Assembly: GCF_014174355.1 (NCBI RefSeq)
Contig: NZ_JABEQF010000019.1
Span: 1 to 64,000 of the forward strand
Source: Gluconacetobacter azotocaptans
Lineage (GTDB): Bacteria; Pseudomonadota; Alphaproteobacteria; Acetobacterales; Acetobacteraceae
DNA length: 64,000 nucleotides
Reading direction: 5' to 3'
Shown: one piece after another, positions 27,056 to 35,876 of the stretch
Numbering within the stretch: position 1 is the first letter of the stretch
How the letters are laid out: each line of letters begins with the position of its first letter
Translations under genes and position numbers: made by a program
Notes under the pieces: model-generated
The model's input: only the letters and a program-made list of their open reading frames with translations
Told to the model about the DNA's origin: nothing
Databases searched by the model: none

Positions 27056-27868
27056 GTGCCACTACCTGACCACTTAGCGTGGCTGACCGACACCGGCCAG
27101 CGGCAAAATACCGCTTGCGGACGAGAGGTTCAGATTTGGGCACTGACGCCCCAAGAAGATGCAACGATCCTCTCGTCATGGGCGAAGCACTTCCGAGAGC
27201 ATTACATTAACGACACCGACTTGCCGATCATGGTAAGTGGCACGGGCCAATCTAATGCTGAATATTTGCGATCGACACTATTCCCTGATCGCGCGCAAGG
27301 CTCCGGTCCGAGCCTGCGTTCAGGGGATTTCGGTGAGATACTTGTGGCCGACTATATTGAACACTTCCTCGGATACTGGTGTCCTCGCGAGCTTCGGTAT
27401 CAAGACCGATGGAACCGCAACGACTCCACAAAGGGATGTGACGTCATAGGCTTCAAATTTGCCAATGCCGTTCCCGGCCCCGATGATGAACTTTTCGTGT
27501 TCGAGTCCAAATCAGGTCTCCGTCCCAGTCTGGCTCATCGCCTACAGGACGCGATCGACGACAGTATCAAGGACAGACTTCGCGAGGGCATGAGCCTCAA
27601 CGCAATCAAACGGCGTTTCGTAGACCGCGGGGCAATCGATGATGCTCGCCGCGTCGAACGGTTCCAGAGCATTGCGGATCGTCCTTTCCGACGCATCAAT
27701 GGCGCGGCGGCCATTCTTGATGACGCGGTGTTTGCGGGGACGGATCTGACAGTCGCAACGGCTGCCGCTCATTTTAATCAGGAAAACCTGCGCCTTATCG
27801 TCATTCGTGGCCCGGATTTGATGACCCTTGTCCACGCCCTCTATGAGCGCGCAGCCGATGAAGCCTGA
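27056..27868 (+). CDS. hamA: Hachiman anti-phage protein HamA (DUF1837 nuclease)
   Basis: 270 residues from GTG 27056, six bases behind AGGGGAAAG. It fits the HamA/DUF1837 family: a PD-(D/E)XK nuclease core with Glu-94 in SGDFGEIL, Asp-129 in TKGCDVIGFK and E150-S-K152 in FVFESKSG. In known Hachiman systems HamA is a nuclease held inactive by the helicase HamB and released on DNA damage or phage DNA sensing, degrading DNA broadly. All three catalytic positions are present, so it should be active. The hamB gene overlaps its 3' end. The promoter is probably in the AT-rich 199 bases upstream. Confidence 0.85.
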   Translation: MPLPDHLAWLTDTGQRQNTACGREVQIWALTPQEDATILSSWAKHFREHYINDTDLPIMVSGTGQSNAEYLRSTLFPDRAQGSGPSLRSGDFGEILVADYIEHFLGYWCPRELRYQDRWNRNDSTKGCDVIGFKFANAVPGPDDELFVFESKSGLRPSLAHRLQDAIDDSIKDRLREGMSLNAIKRRFVDRGAIDDARRVERFQSIADRPFRRINGAAAILDDAVFAGTDLTVATAAAHFNQENLRLIVIRGPDLMTLVHALYERAADEA

Positions 27869-30800
27869 AGCGAATTCTCTCACGATCCTGTCGACCGCTC
27901 GAGCGCGTGCGAAGATGCACGAGTTTCGTGTCGCACCAGAGGACTTCAACCGGCTTCCCCGCGATCCGTTCATGCTGTTCGAGCTTGCGATCGGTATCCT
28001 TGGTGACATCTCCTCATCTATTGCGGACACAATCGGGGGCGCTCCTGGGGTAGGAATGCCGACGCCCGCAGGGTGGGTCGAAGCCGACAATCCCCGCGAC
28101 GCTTTACGTTTCGCGTCCGTCTTCTTCGATGCCTATCTCAATGCAAAACTAGATGCAGAACTGACCGTGGAGTTCTCACTCCTATGTGCCGCCTCTTATT
28201 ACATTGCGGGTAACGTCGGCAGTGCAGCGGTCATCGCCCGACACATGCCCGTGCCGGACGTCGATTTGTCTGGTGGTCTGGGCGTCCTACTCTACAAGAT
28301 TCTTCGCAACGACTTCACGCCAGTGGAAGGGGGCCATACCCACCAATTGGCCACCAGTCGACTGCTGGGAACGCTCGGATCATTCTTCCGTTTGGAAGTT
28401 GGTGCTGCGGCCGTCGCCGACGCGGTAAGGCACATCCGCCAATATTTTCATCGTGCCGGTTCGCCCCGCGAACTGCTTTATGCGGATCTCTTCGGGGCAC
28501 TGTGCGCCATGAAAATTCAGAATGGGTCACGCACAATCCTCCCCAATGCCTCGGGGCTCTCGATCGATCTTTGGCGTTCTGCTCTCGCCAAGGTTCATTT
28601 TCCGATCGAGCTTTGGCCAGCGCAACAACGTATAGCGCAAGCGGGCATATTGCAGGGTAGGTCTGCCGTGATCCAGATGCCGACCAGTGCCGGCAAGACG
28701 CGCGCGACCGAACTCATCATCCGATCCGCCTTTCTGTCTGGCCGGGCACACCTTGCGATCATCGTGGCGCCTTATCGATCCCTCTGCCACGATATCCGCA
28801 GCGATCTCGCGACAGCCTTTGCCGGTGAAAACGTGCGCCTTGATGAGGCTTCCGACTCCTTTCAACTCGACCTTGTGCTCGATTTTTTATTCGCCGAGGA
28901 CTCAGTGCTCGTCGTTACCCCGGAGAAGCTGCTCTACATGCTTCGAAGGGCGCCTGAACTCGCTGACCGCATCGGCCTGCTGATCTATGACGAAGGCCAT
29001 CAGTTCGACGGCATTACCCGAGGCCCAACATATGAGCTGTTACTGACGTCGTTGAGGATGGCGCTCTCAGCGGAAGCACAGACGGTCCTGATCTCTGCGG
29101 TTATCGGCAACGCATCTGACATTTCCGCATGGCTGATCGACGACCCTGAAGCGGTCATTGGAGGGGAAGGATTGCTCCCGACCGCGAAGAGTATCGCGTT
29201 CGCCAGTTGGCAGGATCAGCGCGGACGGCTGGAATACGTTCGTCCAGAGGACCCGTCCGAGCGCGAATTCTTCGTACCTCGCATCATCGCTGACATGGAA
29301 ATCCCGCGACGTGGGCGGGAACGCATACAACGCCGTTTCCCCGAAAAAACCGGTGGGGACGTAGGGCTCTTCCTTGGCCTTCATGTTGTCCCCAATGGCA
29401 GCGTCGCTATTTTCTGCGGGCGGAAAGATAGCGTCACTAAGATTTGTTCGCGTGCAGTCGATCTCATGGATCGCAGGCTGGAAATGGAATGGCCAGTGGC
29501 GCAATCCGACGCGTCCGAGATCGAGAAGCTGCGAGCCCTCTCAGAGTATCAGCTCGGCGCCGCAGCGCCCGCAACACGGGCGGCGGCCCTCGGAATTTTC
29601 GCACACCACGCTGACACCCCGCATGGCATTCGACTGGCGATCGAATATGCGATGAAAGAAGACCTCGCCAAGTTCGTCGTTTGCACATCAACGCTTGCCC
29701 AAGGGGTCAATTTCCCACTCAGATACCTTATCGTCACGTCGATGCGCCAAGGCGGTGAGCAGATATTGGTCCGGGACTTTCACAATCTTATGGGCCGTGC
29801 CGGTCGCGCGGGAATGCACACCGAGGGGAGTGTTATCTTCTCGACGCCCTCGATTTACGACCAGCGTAAGCAGATCAACGGAAGATGGACCTGGAATAAC
29901 GTTACCGAGCTACTCGATGCCAACAATTCGGAGCCTTCGCATAGCTCAATTCTGGCGCTCTTTAATCCCTATGTGCAGCGCCAGCCACCTATAGTCCAGG
30001 AAATGTCCTCGGCCTGGCTGAACCTTTCATTCGCCGATGCTGCGCGCATCGACGCGGTCGTTGCCGAGGCCCTGGCGGTGCAACCCAACATTAGCGAGCG
30101 AGAGTTCCGGCGTTTCATCGAAGGCCGTGCCCGAGCCGTCCAGAATATCGCTGCGTTTCTCATGGCGAACATGACCTTCGCAGATGGTGAAGATATGGGT
30201 GCCCGCACGACCGAGTTGGCGACCCATACGTTGGCCTATTTTCTGGCGGATGATGCTACGCGTCTGCAATTAATCGAGGTTTTCCGTTCGATCGGCCAAG
30301 CCATCATAGCAAATACGGACGGCGATCAGCGCGCCCTCATTCGGCGCTCGCCGCTCCCACCCGCGGCGGTCGCAGAGCTTCAGACATGGGTGGTGGAAAA
30401 TCTTGATTCCTTGCGCGCCGCTGCGGTTGAAGGCCGATTGTTCGCGGAAATCTCCCCAGTCATCCTTCGCTTCGTATCCTCTCGGGCGGTCCGGACTATC
30501 AGCGTTCCCGCAATCATTCCGCGCGCGTTGCAGGAATGGGTGGCTGGTCGAACCTACGCCTCGATATTTGAGACGCTTTCAGAGGCCGGTGTTCGGGTGA
30601 GCGGCGGCCACGTTACCGTTGAGGATACGGTCGCTCTTTGTGAAAGCGGCTTCGGCTTTGATGCGGCAATGATTGCTGCCTCGATCGCGGATTTGACCGA
30701 AGACCTTGATGGCCAGTTGCACTCCGCAGCCGCATTTCTACAAAGACAAATCAAGTATGGCCTAACCGATAGGGCGACGATCGCTTTTCACGAGGCCGGC

Positions 30801-30968
30801 TTCGCGGATCGCTACGTTGCTACAGTCCTAGGCATGGCATGGGCAAACGTGACAGACCGCAGCGGGGTGAGAGCCGCCTGTCGGCAGGAAGAGGTGATGC
30901 GGGCGGTGCTCGCCAATATCCCGAGCTACTTTATGACGGTCGCAGCGGAGCTTGGCGGCTGGGTGTAA
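27843..30968 (+). CDS. hamB: Hachiman anti-phage helicase HamB (DEAD/DEAH, Ski2-like)
   Basis: 1041 residues from ATG 27843 (ATG 27858 and TTG 27828 are alternatives), overlapping hamA. After an N-terminal region of about 260 residues come superfamily 2 helicase motifs: Walker A MPTSAGKTRATE (about 280), DEGH box in LLIYDEGHQFDG (about 385), CTSTLAQGVNFP (motif V) and NLMGRAGRAG (motif VI). A long helical C-terminal part of over 300 residues follows. HamB binds and unwinds DNA with damage-like structures and controls HamA. Size, order and overlap match two-gene Hachiman loci. Confidence 0.87.
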   Translation: MSAQPMKPEANSLTILSTARARAKMHEFRVAPEDFNRLPRDPFMLFELAIGILGDISSSIADTIGGAPGVGMPTPAGWVEADNPRDALRFASVFFDAYLNAKLDAELTVEFSLLCAASYYIAGNVGSAAVIARHMPVPDVDLSGGLGVLLYKILRNDFTPVEGGHTHQLATSRLLGTLGSFFRLEVGAAAVADAVRHIRQYFHRAGSPRELLYADLFGALCAMKIQNGSRTILPNASGLSIDLWRSALAKVHFPIELWPAQQRIAQAGILQGRSAVIQMPTSAGKTRATELIIRSAFLSGRAHLAIIVAPYRSLCHDIRSDLATAFAGENVRLDEASDSFQLDLVLDFLFAEDSVLVVTPEKLLYMLRRAPELADRIGLLIYDEGHQFDGITRGPTYELLLTSLRMALSAEAQTVLISAVIGNASDISAWLIDDPEAVIGGEGLLPTAKSIAFASWQDQRGRLEYVRPEDPSEREFFVPRIIADMEIPRRGRERIQRRFPEKTGGDVGLFLGLHVVPNGSVAIFCGRKDSVTKICSRAVDLMDRRLEMEWPVAQSDASEIEKLRALSEYQLGAAAPATRAAALGIFAHHADTPHGIRLAIEYAMKEDLAKFVVCTSTLAQGVNFPLRYLIVTSMRQGGEQILVRDFHNLMGRAGRAGMHTEGSVIFSTPSIYDQRKQINGRWTWNNVTELLDANNSEPSHSSILALFNPYVQRQPPIVQEMSSAWLNLSFADAARIDAVVAEALAVQPNISEREFRRFIEGRARAVQNIAAFLMANMTFADGEDMGARTTELATHTLAYFLADDATRLQLIEVFRSIGQAIIANTDGDQRALIRRSPLPPAAVAELQTWVVENLDSLRAAAVEGRLFAEISPVILRFVSSRAVRTISVPAIIPRALQEWVAGRTYASIFETLSEAGVRVSGGHVTVEDTVALCESGFGFDAAMIAASIADLTEDLDGQLHSAAAFLQRQIKYGLTDRATIAFHEAGFADRYVATVLGMAWANVTDRSGVRAACRQEEVMRAVLANIPSYFMTVAAELGGWV

Positions 30969-31061
30969 ACGAACCTCCGCTTCTGGGATGGGCTCCAAGG
31001 GTCTTGAACGGCCGAATGGAGACGGAAGCTGACGTAGCTTTGGATTCATAAACTCTACGTT

Positions 31062-31203
31062 TTATGAGGGCAGGGGCCATTTATTTCAGTAAGAGGTCAT
31101 GCATCGGTCGAAAAAAGTGCATTAAAACAGCCTATTAATACCGCTTTGCTCTCAACTTGTGATTGCCGCAAGCTGAGAGCTAATCTTGCCCCCGCAACCA
31201 CTT
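31062..31203 (+). repeat. Direct repeat R2, partner of R1, right border of the defence segment
   Basis: It aligns with 25218-25361 and ends CCCCCGCAACCACTT (31189-31203). Inside it GCTCTCAACTTG (31148-31159) and CAAGCTGAGAGC (31169-31180) can form a stem with one mismatch. The preceding AATCTTGCCCCCGCAACCA resembles a tRNA acceptor end. The minus-strand LysR gene ends four bases after the core. No integrase gene lies in the window. Confidence 0.7.
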
Positions 31204-31206
31204 CTG

Positions 31207-32154
31207 TTATAGCTCGCTGATCGTAGACGTATAATGCGGATCAGACGCATGCTCCGTTGTTTGGGCCTCCGACAGTAACCATTCCGTAAATGCCAGGAGC
31301 GGACCTGGGCTCAGCCTGACCGGCTCCGGCAGAACGAGACAGAAGGTCTTGGAGATCGAATCCCCATTAGGCCAGGGCGCGATCAGACGGCCTTCCGCTA
31401 GTTCGGTCTCGACATAGAGGCGCGGTATTAGCGCCACACCGAGACCGGCCAGCGCGGCCTCAATCAGCATGATATGCAGATCATAACGGGCACCGATAGC
31501 GGGGTTCGTCAGTGTGATCCCGGTTTCCCGTGCATATCGTTGCCAAGCGTCCGGGTTTTGCCGTCGATGCAGGCGCGGTAAATCATCCAGCGTCGTCGCC
31601 CCGTTCCTGCCCAAAAGCGTGGGATGGCAGACGGGAAGCAGCACTTCATTCAGCAGGTGGTGCGTCCGCATTCCCGTCCAGGCCGGGTGGTCGAAATGGA
31701 TCGCGGCGTCAAAACCGCTGCCGGCAAGGACAAAGGGTTCCATCCGCTCTGCGAGATGTACTGTGACATTTGGATGCAGTTCCCCGAACCGTCCTAATCG
31801 AGGAATGAGCCACCGTGTTGCGAAAGTCGGGATAGTGGCGATGTCGAGGCTCGCGCCATCCCTGGGTTGTCCCATCAGCACCTGACTATCACGCTCCAAG
31901 CGGTCGAGTGTCTCGCGAACCTGAGCAGCATAACGTTCTCCGTTCGGCAGGAGGCGAACACGATTTCCGATCCGCTCGAATAGTATGACGCCGAGAAAGG
32001 CCTCAAGCCGGGCGATCTGACGGCTGATCGCTCCTTCGGTCAGAGCTAGTTCATCCGCTGCACGGGCAAAACTGCCATGACGAGCCGCAGCTTCGAAGGC
32101 CATGAGCGCGGAGTTGCTTGGTATCTTGCGGCGCATGAGCGATTTCCGACTCAT
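31207..32154 (-). CDS. LysR-family regulator (GcvA-like)
   Basis: 315 residues from ATG 32154, or 308 from the in-frame ATG at 32133, which gives the common MRRKIPSNSALMAFEAAARH opening. The winged helix includes GSFARAADELALTEGAISRQ and the substrate-binding domain begins near residue 95. It is divergent from the small operon at 32309-34055, with 154 bases between them, so that cassette is the probable target. Its 3' end touches repeat R2, meaning it lies outside the defence segment and marks older DNA. Confidence 0.85.
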   Translation of the reverse strand: MSRKSLMRRKIPSNSALMAFEAAARHGSFARAADELALTEGAISRQIARLEAFLGVILFERIGNRVRLLPNGERYAAQVRETLDRLERDSQVLMGQPRDGASLDIATIPTFATRWLIPRLGRFGELHPNVTVHLAERMEPFVLAGSGFDAAIHFDHPAWTGMRTHHLLNEVLLPVCHPTLLGRNGATTLDDLPRLHRRQNPDAWQRYARETGITLTNPAIGARYDLHIMLIEAALAGLGVALIPRLYVETELAEGRLIAPWPNGDSISKTFCLVLPEPVRLSPGPLLAFTEWLLSEAQTTEHASDPHYTSTISEL

Positions 32155-32308
32155 TGATTCATTTCTTTGGTCAGTCTTGCCATGACATTAGATCACTGAA
32201 GGATGATCCAATATCGATATATGTGCCGAGATTATCCGATTACCATGATAAACAATCAACCATAGATGTGGTCAGGCCGTATTAACGGTGCCGGTCAAGG
32301 GATGTCAG

Positions 32309-32863
32309 ATGATCTACACGGTGGAATGCAGCTTTGCCGATCCGCGCAGCGAAGCGGAATGGAACGATTTCTACAGTCTGGACAAGTTGCCGGCTCTGGT
32401 CTCGGTCAGCGGCTTTCATACCTCCCAGCGTTTCAAGGCATTGACTGAAGGTTGTCCCGTCTATCTTGCCGTTCACTCGATCGACGGCTTCGATGTCCTG
32501 ACAAGTGAAGAGTATCGTCAGAAGGGCGGTGGCAATTTCGCGCGGTGGCAGCCTCACATTACCGACTGGCATCGCAATCTTTACGCTGGTCTTGATCGCG
32601 CTCCCTCCGTCGGGCCGGACGAGATTCTGGCGATGAGCGCGAAAGGCCCGGAATCCTTGATCCGCTTGGGCTTCGCCTTCAACGAACTGCACGCGGTCGC
32701 GTTGGAAAAATTCCCGGAATATCGATGGCTCGCCAAGCTGCACCGCTCCCAGACGTTCGAGGCTCTGTCGACGGATATTCATCTCTATGAGCCGATGACC
32801 GCACAGTTGGTCAATTCCGAAGATGCCGTCCCCGAAAAGCCTCGGCAGGCCAGCGATGCCTAA
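32309..32863 (+). CDS. Dimeric alpha/beta-barrel-like protein of unknown function
   Basis: 184 residues from ATG 32309, seven bases after AAGGGA (the GTG at 32288 lacks a site). The opening MIYTVECSFADPRSEAEWND followed by YSLDKLPALVSVSGFHTSQR resembles EthD-like/ferredoxin-fold proteins that bind small aromatic or polyketide-like molecules: 'W..FY...H..ALL.VPGF..a.R'. The second half has no clear motif. It overlaps the tautomerase gene by eight bases and is followed by a metallo-hydrolase. A role in modifying a small organic acid or aromatic compound is likely but not specified. Confidence 0.6.
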   Translation: MIYTVECSFADPRSEAEWNDFYSLDKLPALVSVSGFHTSQRFKALTEGCPVYLAVHSIDGFDVLTSEEYRQKGGGNFARWQPHITDWHRNLYAGLDRAPSVGPDEILAMSAKGPESLIRLGFAFNELHAVALEKFPEYRWLAKLHRSQTFEALSTDIHLYEPMTAQLVNSEDAVPEKPRQASDA

Positions 32864-33182
32864 CGTCACGCTTTTTATATTGCAGGACAAGATGCCGTCG
32901 GAAGAGACACTTACGACGCTCACTCAGGAATGCACAGCGCTTTGCACGGACCTCCTCGGGGCAGCATTGGACAAGGTGCATATCATCTACGTCGCCGTCC
33001 GGCACGGTCGTGGGCATCCGGTTTTTGCCGAAATTAAATTTCGGCTGGAAGTGTTTCGAACAGCCTCTGTCATGGAAAAGTTCATGGAGGAAATCGGTGA
33101 CAGCATAAAGCGCAATACGGACCTTTCTGCCCGTATTCGCTGCTTTGGATATCCGACCGAAAACATTCACGCCCGCAACTGA
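32856..33182 (+). CDS. Tautomerase superfamily protein (4-oxalocrotonate tautomerase-like)
   Basis: 108 residues starting MPNVTLFILQDK. Removal of Met would expose Pro-1, the catalytic base of this superfamily. The first strand, the helix SEETLTTLTQECTALCTDLL and the strand VHIIYVAVRHGRGH fit a tautomerase subunit, here with a longer C-terminal region than the 60-residue single-domain forms. Members isomerise enol/keto acids or hydrate halo-acrylates in aromatic degradation. It overlaps the preceding gene by eight bases and ends 33 bases before the metallo-hydrolase start. Confidence 0.7.
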   Translation: MPNVTLFILQDKMPSEETLTTLTQECTALCTDLLGAALDKVHIIYVAVRHGRGHPVFAEIKFRLEVFRTASVMEKFMEEIGDSIKRNTDLSARIRCFGYPTENIHARN

Positions 33183-33215
33183 ATGACCGCCAAGCAGAGA
33201 ACTCAGGAGAGAGTA

Positions 33216-34055
33216 ATGTCGGCTACACAATTCCCCTCCCAGCAGGTCGGAGATTTCACGATCACGGCGATCAGCGATGGCAATCTGAGCGCCAGTCTGG
33301 ATCTCCTCCCGAATATCGAGCCCACGGATGCGGTACGGATGGAAGATGAAGCGGGGGTGAAGGACACCTCCGCCATTCATATAAACTGCTATCTGGTACG
33401 CGGGGGTGGTCGCACGGTCCTGATTGACGCTGGAGCTGGTGGTTTCAAGCAATGGGGAGGCCTTCTGGCGTCCAATCTTCCACAGACCGGAGTGCAGCCT
33501 TCCGGGGTCGACACGATTCTGCTGACGCATGCTCATCCAGATCATGTTGCTGGGCTTTTGGATAAGAACGGGGAGTCCGTCTTTCCGAATGCCGAGCTTG
33601 TCGTCCATAGGCGAGAAGTCGAGTTCTGGCAGGATGACGGCAATCTGAGCCGCGCAAGCGAGCGGGCGCATGGGAATTTCCTCATGGCGCGTCAAGTATT
33701 CGAAAATTATCGAGACAGGTTACGTCTTTTCGAGGGTGGTGAGGTATCCCCCGGCCTGACGGCCGCGCCGCTTCCGGGACATACGGCGGGGCATACTGGC
33801 TATCGCCTCGAATCCAGCGGTCGAAACCTTCTGATCTGGGGGGACATCGTTCATTTCCCAGAGATTCAGATTCCACGCCCGGATGTGTCGATCGCTTTCG
33901 ACCTAGACCCACTTCTCGCAGCTGAGACACGGGCACGACTGCTTGACCTCGTTAGTTCTGAGCGATTGCTGATTGCCGGCATGCATCTTCGCGAACGCGG
34001 TTTCGGACGCATTGAGCGAAAAGATGGGAGTTACTGCCTTGTCTATGAACGATAA
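33216..34055 (+). CDS. MBL-fold metallo-hydrolase
   Basis: 279 residues from ATG 33216, which follows AGGAGAGAG (an in-frame ATG at 33183 lacks a site). It carries the metal motif LLTHAHPDHVAG (HxHxDH), further ligands in PLPGHTAGHTGY and WGDIVH, and a final His in AGMHL, so two zinc ions are expected. It is of the quorum-quenching lactonase/glyoxalase-II-like branch, without a signal peptide. It is probably the last gene of the LysR-linked cassette. Confidence 0.85.
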   Translation: MSATQFPSQQVGDFTITAISDGNLSASLDLLPNIEPTDAVRMEDEAGVKDTSAIHINCYLVRGGGRTVLIDAGAGGFKQWGGLLASNLPQTGVQPSGVDTILLTHAHPDHVAGLLDKNGESVFPNAELVVHRREVEFWQDDGNLSRASERAHGNFLMARQVFENYRDRLRLFEGGEVSPGLTAAPLPGHTAGHTGYRLESSGRNLLIWGDIVHFPEIQIPRPDVSIAFDLDPLLAAETRARLLDLVSSERLLIAGMHLRERGFGRIERKDGSYCLVYER

Positions 34056-34091
34056 GCCACGGACGGCTTGCTACTGCCGATCCGACAGCCC

Positions 34092-34727
34092 TTACGGTGT
34101 GCTCCGTACGGCGACGGCGAGCGCCTTTTCCAGATCCAGCTTGTTCAGTCTGGCGCAATAGGCGGGCGTGCCGTTCTCGAAGCGCCAGCCTTCCGAAAGC
34201 GGCCCTGCGTCCACGGTATCGAAGCAAAATTCCTGATAGAGTTGCGCGGCGACCGCCTTGGCCTGCGGGTCGTCGCCGGCAAGCGGCAAAGCCAGCCGTT
34301 CCGGCGATCCAACAGGGCGACTGTCTTGCTCAAGATCGGTCATCCGAACGGCGTTGAAGGCTTTCACGATGCGCGAGTGCGGCAGATGGGCGGCCAGCAA
34401 TTCGCTGGTGGTGGTTTCATGCCGGTCCAACTCGGAAATATGGCCGTCCCGTTCCGGATAGTAGTTGTCGGTATCGATTACGATCTTTCCAGCCAGCGGC
34501 GCGACCGGCACGGTGCGGTAGGCGGACAGGGGAACGGCGACGACGGCGATCTCCCCGAATCGGACTGCCTCGTCGACAGTGCCAATCTCGCAGCCGATGA
34601 GGGCGCGAAGACTGAAGAGCGTCTGTGGCCCGCGTGAATTGCTGACCATGACCTGATGACCAGTGCGAACGGCCAGTGTCGCGATGGTGCGCCCGACGAA
34701 TCCCGCGCCGATGATGCCGATTTTCAT
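34092..34727 (-). CDS. NAD(P)-binding F420-dependent-oxidoreductase-like protein
   Basis: 211 residues from ATG at 34725-34727, preceded by AGGAGG. The Rossmann start MKIGIIGAGFVGRTIATLAV and VSNSRGP suggest NADP binding, as in the family annotated 'NADP oxidoreductase, coenzyme F420-dependent'. FNAVRMTDL and VDAGPLSEGW are typical of the proteobacterial members, which usually work as NADPH-dependent reductases in organisms without F420. It is divergent from the LysR gene at 34829 with a 101-base gap, so it is the likely target of that regulator. Confidence 0.82.
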   Translation of the reverse strand: MKIGIIGAGFVGRTIATLAVRTGHQVMVSNSRGPQTLFSLRALIGCEIGTVDEAVRFGEIAVVAVPLSAYRTVPVAPLAGKIVIDTDNYYPERDGHISELDRHETTTSELLAAHLPHSRIVKAFNAVRMTDLEQDSRPVGSPERLALPLAGDDPQAKAVAAQLYQEFCFDTVDAGPLSEGWRFENGTPAYCARLNKLDLEKALAVAVRSTP

Positions 34728-34828
34728 GATGGTCCTCCTGTTTTCTCGTCGAGAACCACGGTAATTGGGTGTCGTGTAGCGATAAATAACGTATTTGGCT
34801 TCATACTCACAACCATGAGGAGGCAATC

Positions 34829-35767
34829 ATGGACCGGCTGACCAGCATGGGCGTGTTCGTCAAGGCGGCCGATCTCGGATCCTTCGCCGCGACAGCCGAG
34901 GCGCTGGGTCTGTCACCACAGATGGTCGCCAAGCATGTCGCGTTTCTCGAAAGTCGCCTCGGCGCGACTCTGCTGGCCCGCACCACGCGCCGGCAGAGCC
35001 TGACCGATATCGGCCGGGCCTATTACGATCGCTGCAAGGCGATCCTGGCGGAGGCGGAAGCCGCCGACGCGCTGGCAGCGGATATGCGTGCCCGGCCGAC
35101 CGGCACGCTGCGGGTCAATGCGCCGATGACTTTCGGCACCTACGCGCTTGTCCCGTTTGTTACCCACTATCTCGCGGAATATCCGGAGATGCGGATCGAT
35201 CTTACGCTCAACGACCGTTTCGTCGATCTTCTGGAAGATGGATATGACGTGGCAATCCGCATCGGCGAGGTCGGTGATACATCGCTCGCGATACGCTCGC
35301 TGGCTCCGTACAGGCTGATCGCCGCTGCCTCGCCTGCCTATCTCGCCGCACGGGGCATCCCACGCACGCCCGTCGAACTGGGGGCGCATGACTGCCTCGT
35401 CTATGCCTATTGGTCGCCGTCGATTCCCTGTCGCTGGCGCTTCATCCGCGATGGCAGAACGGAAGAAGTGCAGGCCAACGGGCGGCTGCGCAGTAACGAC
35501 TGGAATGCAGTGCTACGGGCCGTGCAGGAGGGATTCGGCATCACGCTGGGACCGGAGAGCGTTCTGGAGCCCGAGATCCAGGCTGGCCGCCTCGTCCGGC
35601 TCTTGCCGGATTATGAAGGACCCGCCCGCCCGATGCATGTCCTCACCTCGGCCGCGCGCCGTCCGACCGCGAGCCTGCGCAGCTTCGTGGAGGCCGTCGT
35701 TGAAGAATTCGGCGAATGCGGCCTGTACGATTCCTTGCGCGCTCCACCATCGACACGGACAGATTGA
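34829..35767 (+). CDS. LysR-family regulator
   Basis: 312 residues starting MDRLTSMGVFVKAADLGSFA. The helix-turn-helix LGLSPQMVAKHVAFLESRLG and a full substrate-binding domain (TGTLRVNAPMTFGTYALVPF) place it in the CrgA/AaeR-like subgroup that usually controls an adjacent reductase. GAGGAGG precedes the start. It is divergent from the NAD(P)-binding gene. Confidence 0.88.
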   Translation: MDRLTSMGVFVKAADLGSFAATAEALGLSPQMVAKHVAFLESRLGATLLARTTRRQSLTDIGRAYYDRCKAILAEAEAADALAADMRARPTGTLRVNAPMTFGTYALVPFVTHYLAEYPEMRIDLTLNDRFVDLLEDGYDVAIRIGEVGDTSLAIRSLAPYRLIAAASPAYLAARGIPRTPVELGAHDCLVYAYWSPSIPCRWRFIRDGRTEEVQANGRLRSNDWNAVLRAVQEGFGITLGPESVLEPEIQAGRLVRLLPDYEGPARPMHVLTSAARRPTASLRSFVEAVVEEFGECGLYDSLRAPPSTRTD

Positions 35768-35876
35768 TCGTCGCAATAAAGAGTCTTCGACCCCGAAGGG
35801 TTCGCAGAAGCCGGGCAGCAACGCGATTTCACCCGCCTCGCCGGCGGGAAGGCATTGGATTCGCAGGATTTTGTCT

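Noticed and set aside
22639-31203. CRISPR array or retron in the defence region
   Set aside because: No regularly spaced short repeats and no reverse transcriptase or cas-like genes were seen; the only repeats are the two long ones and the short core.
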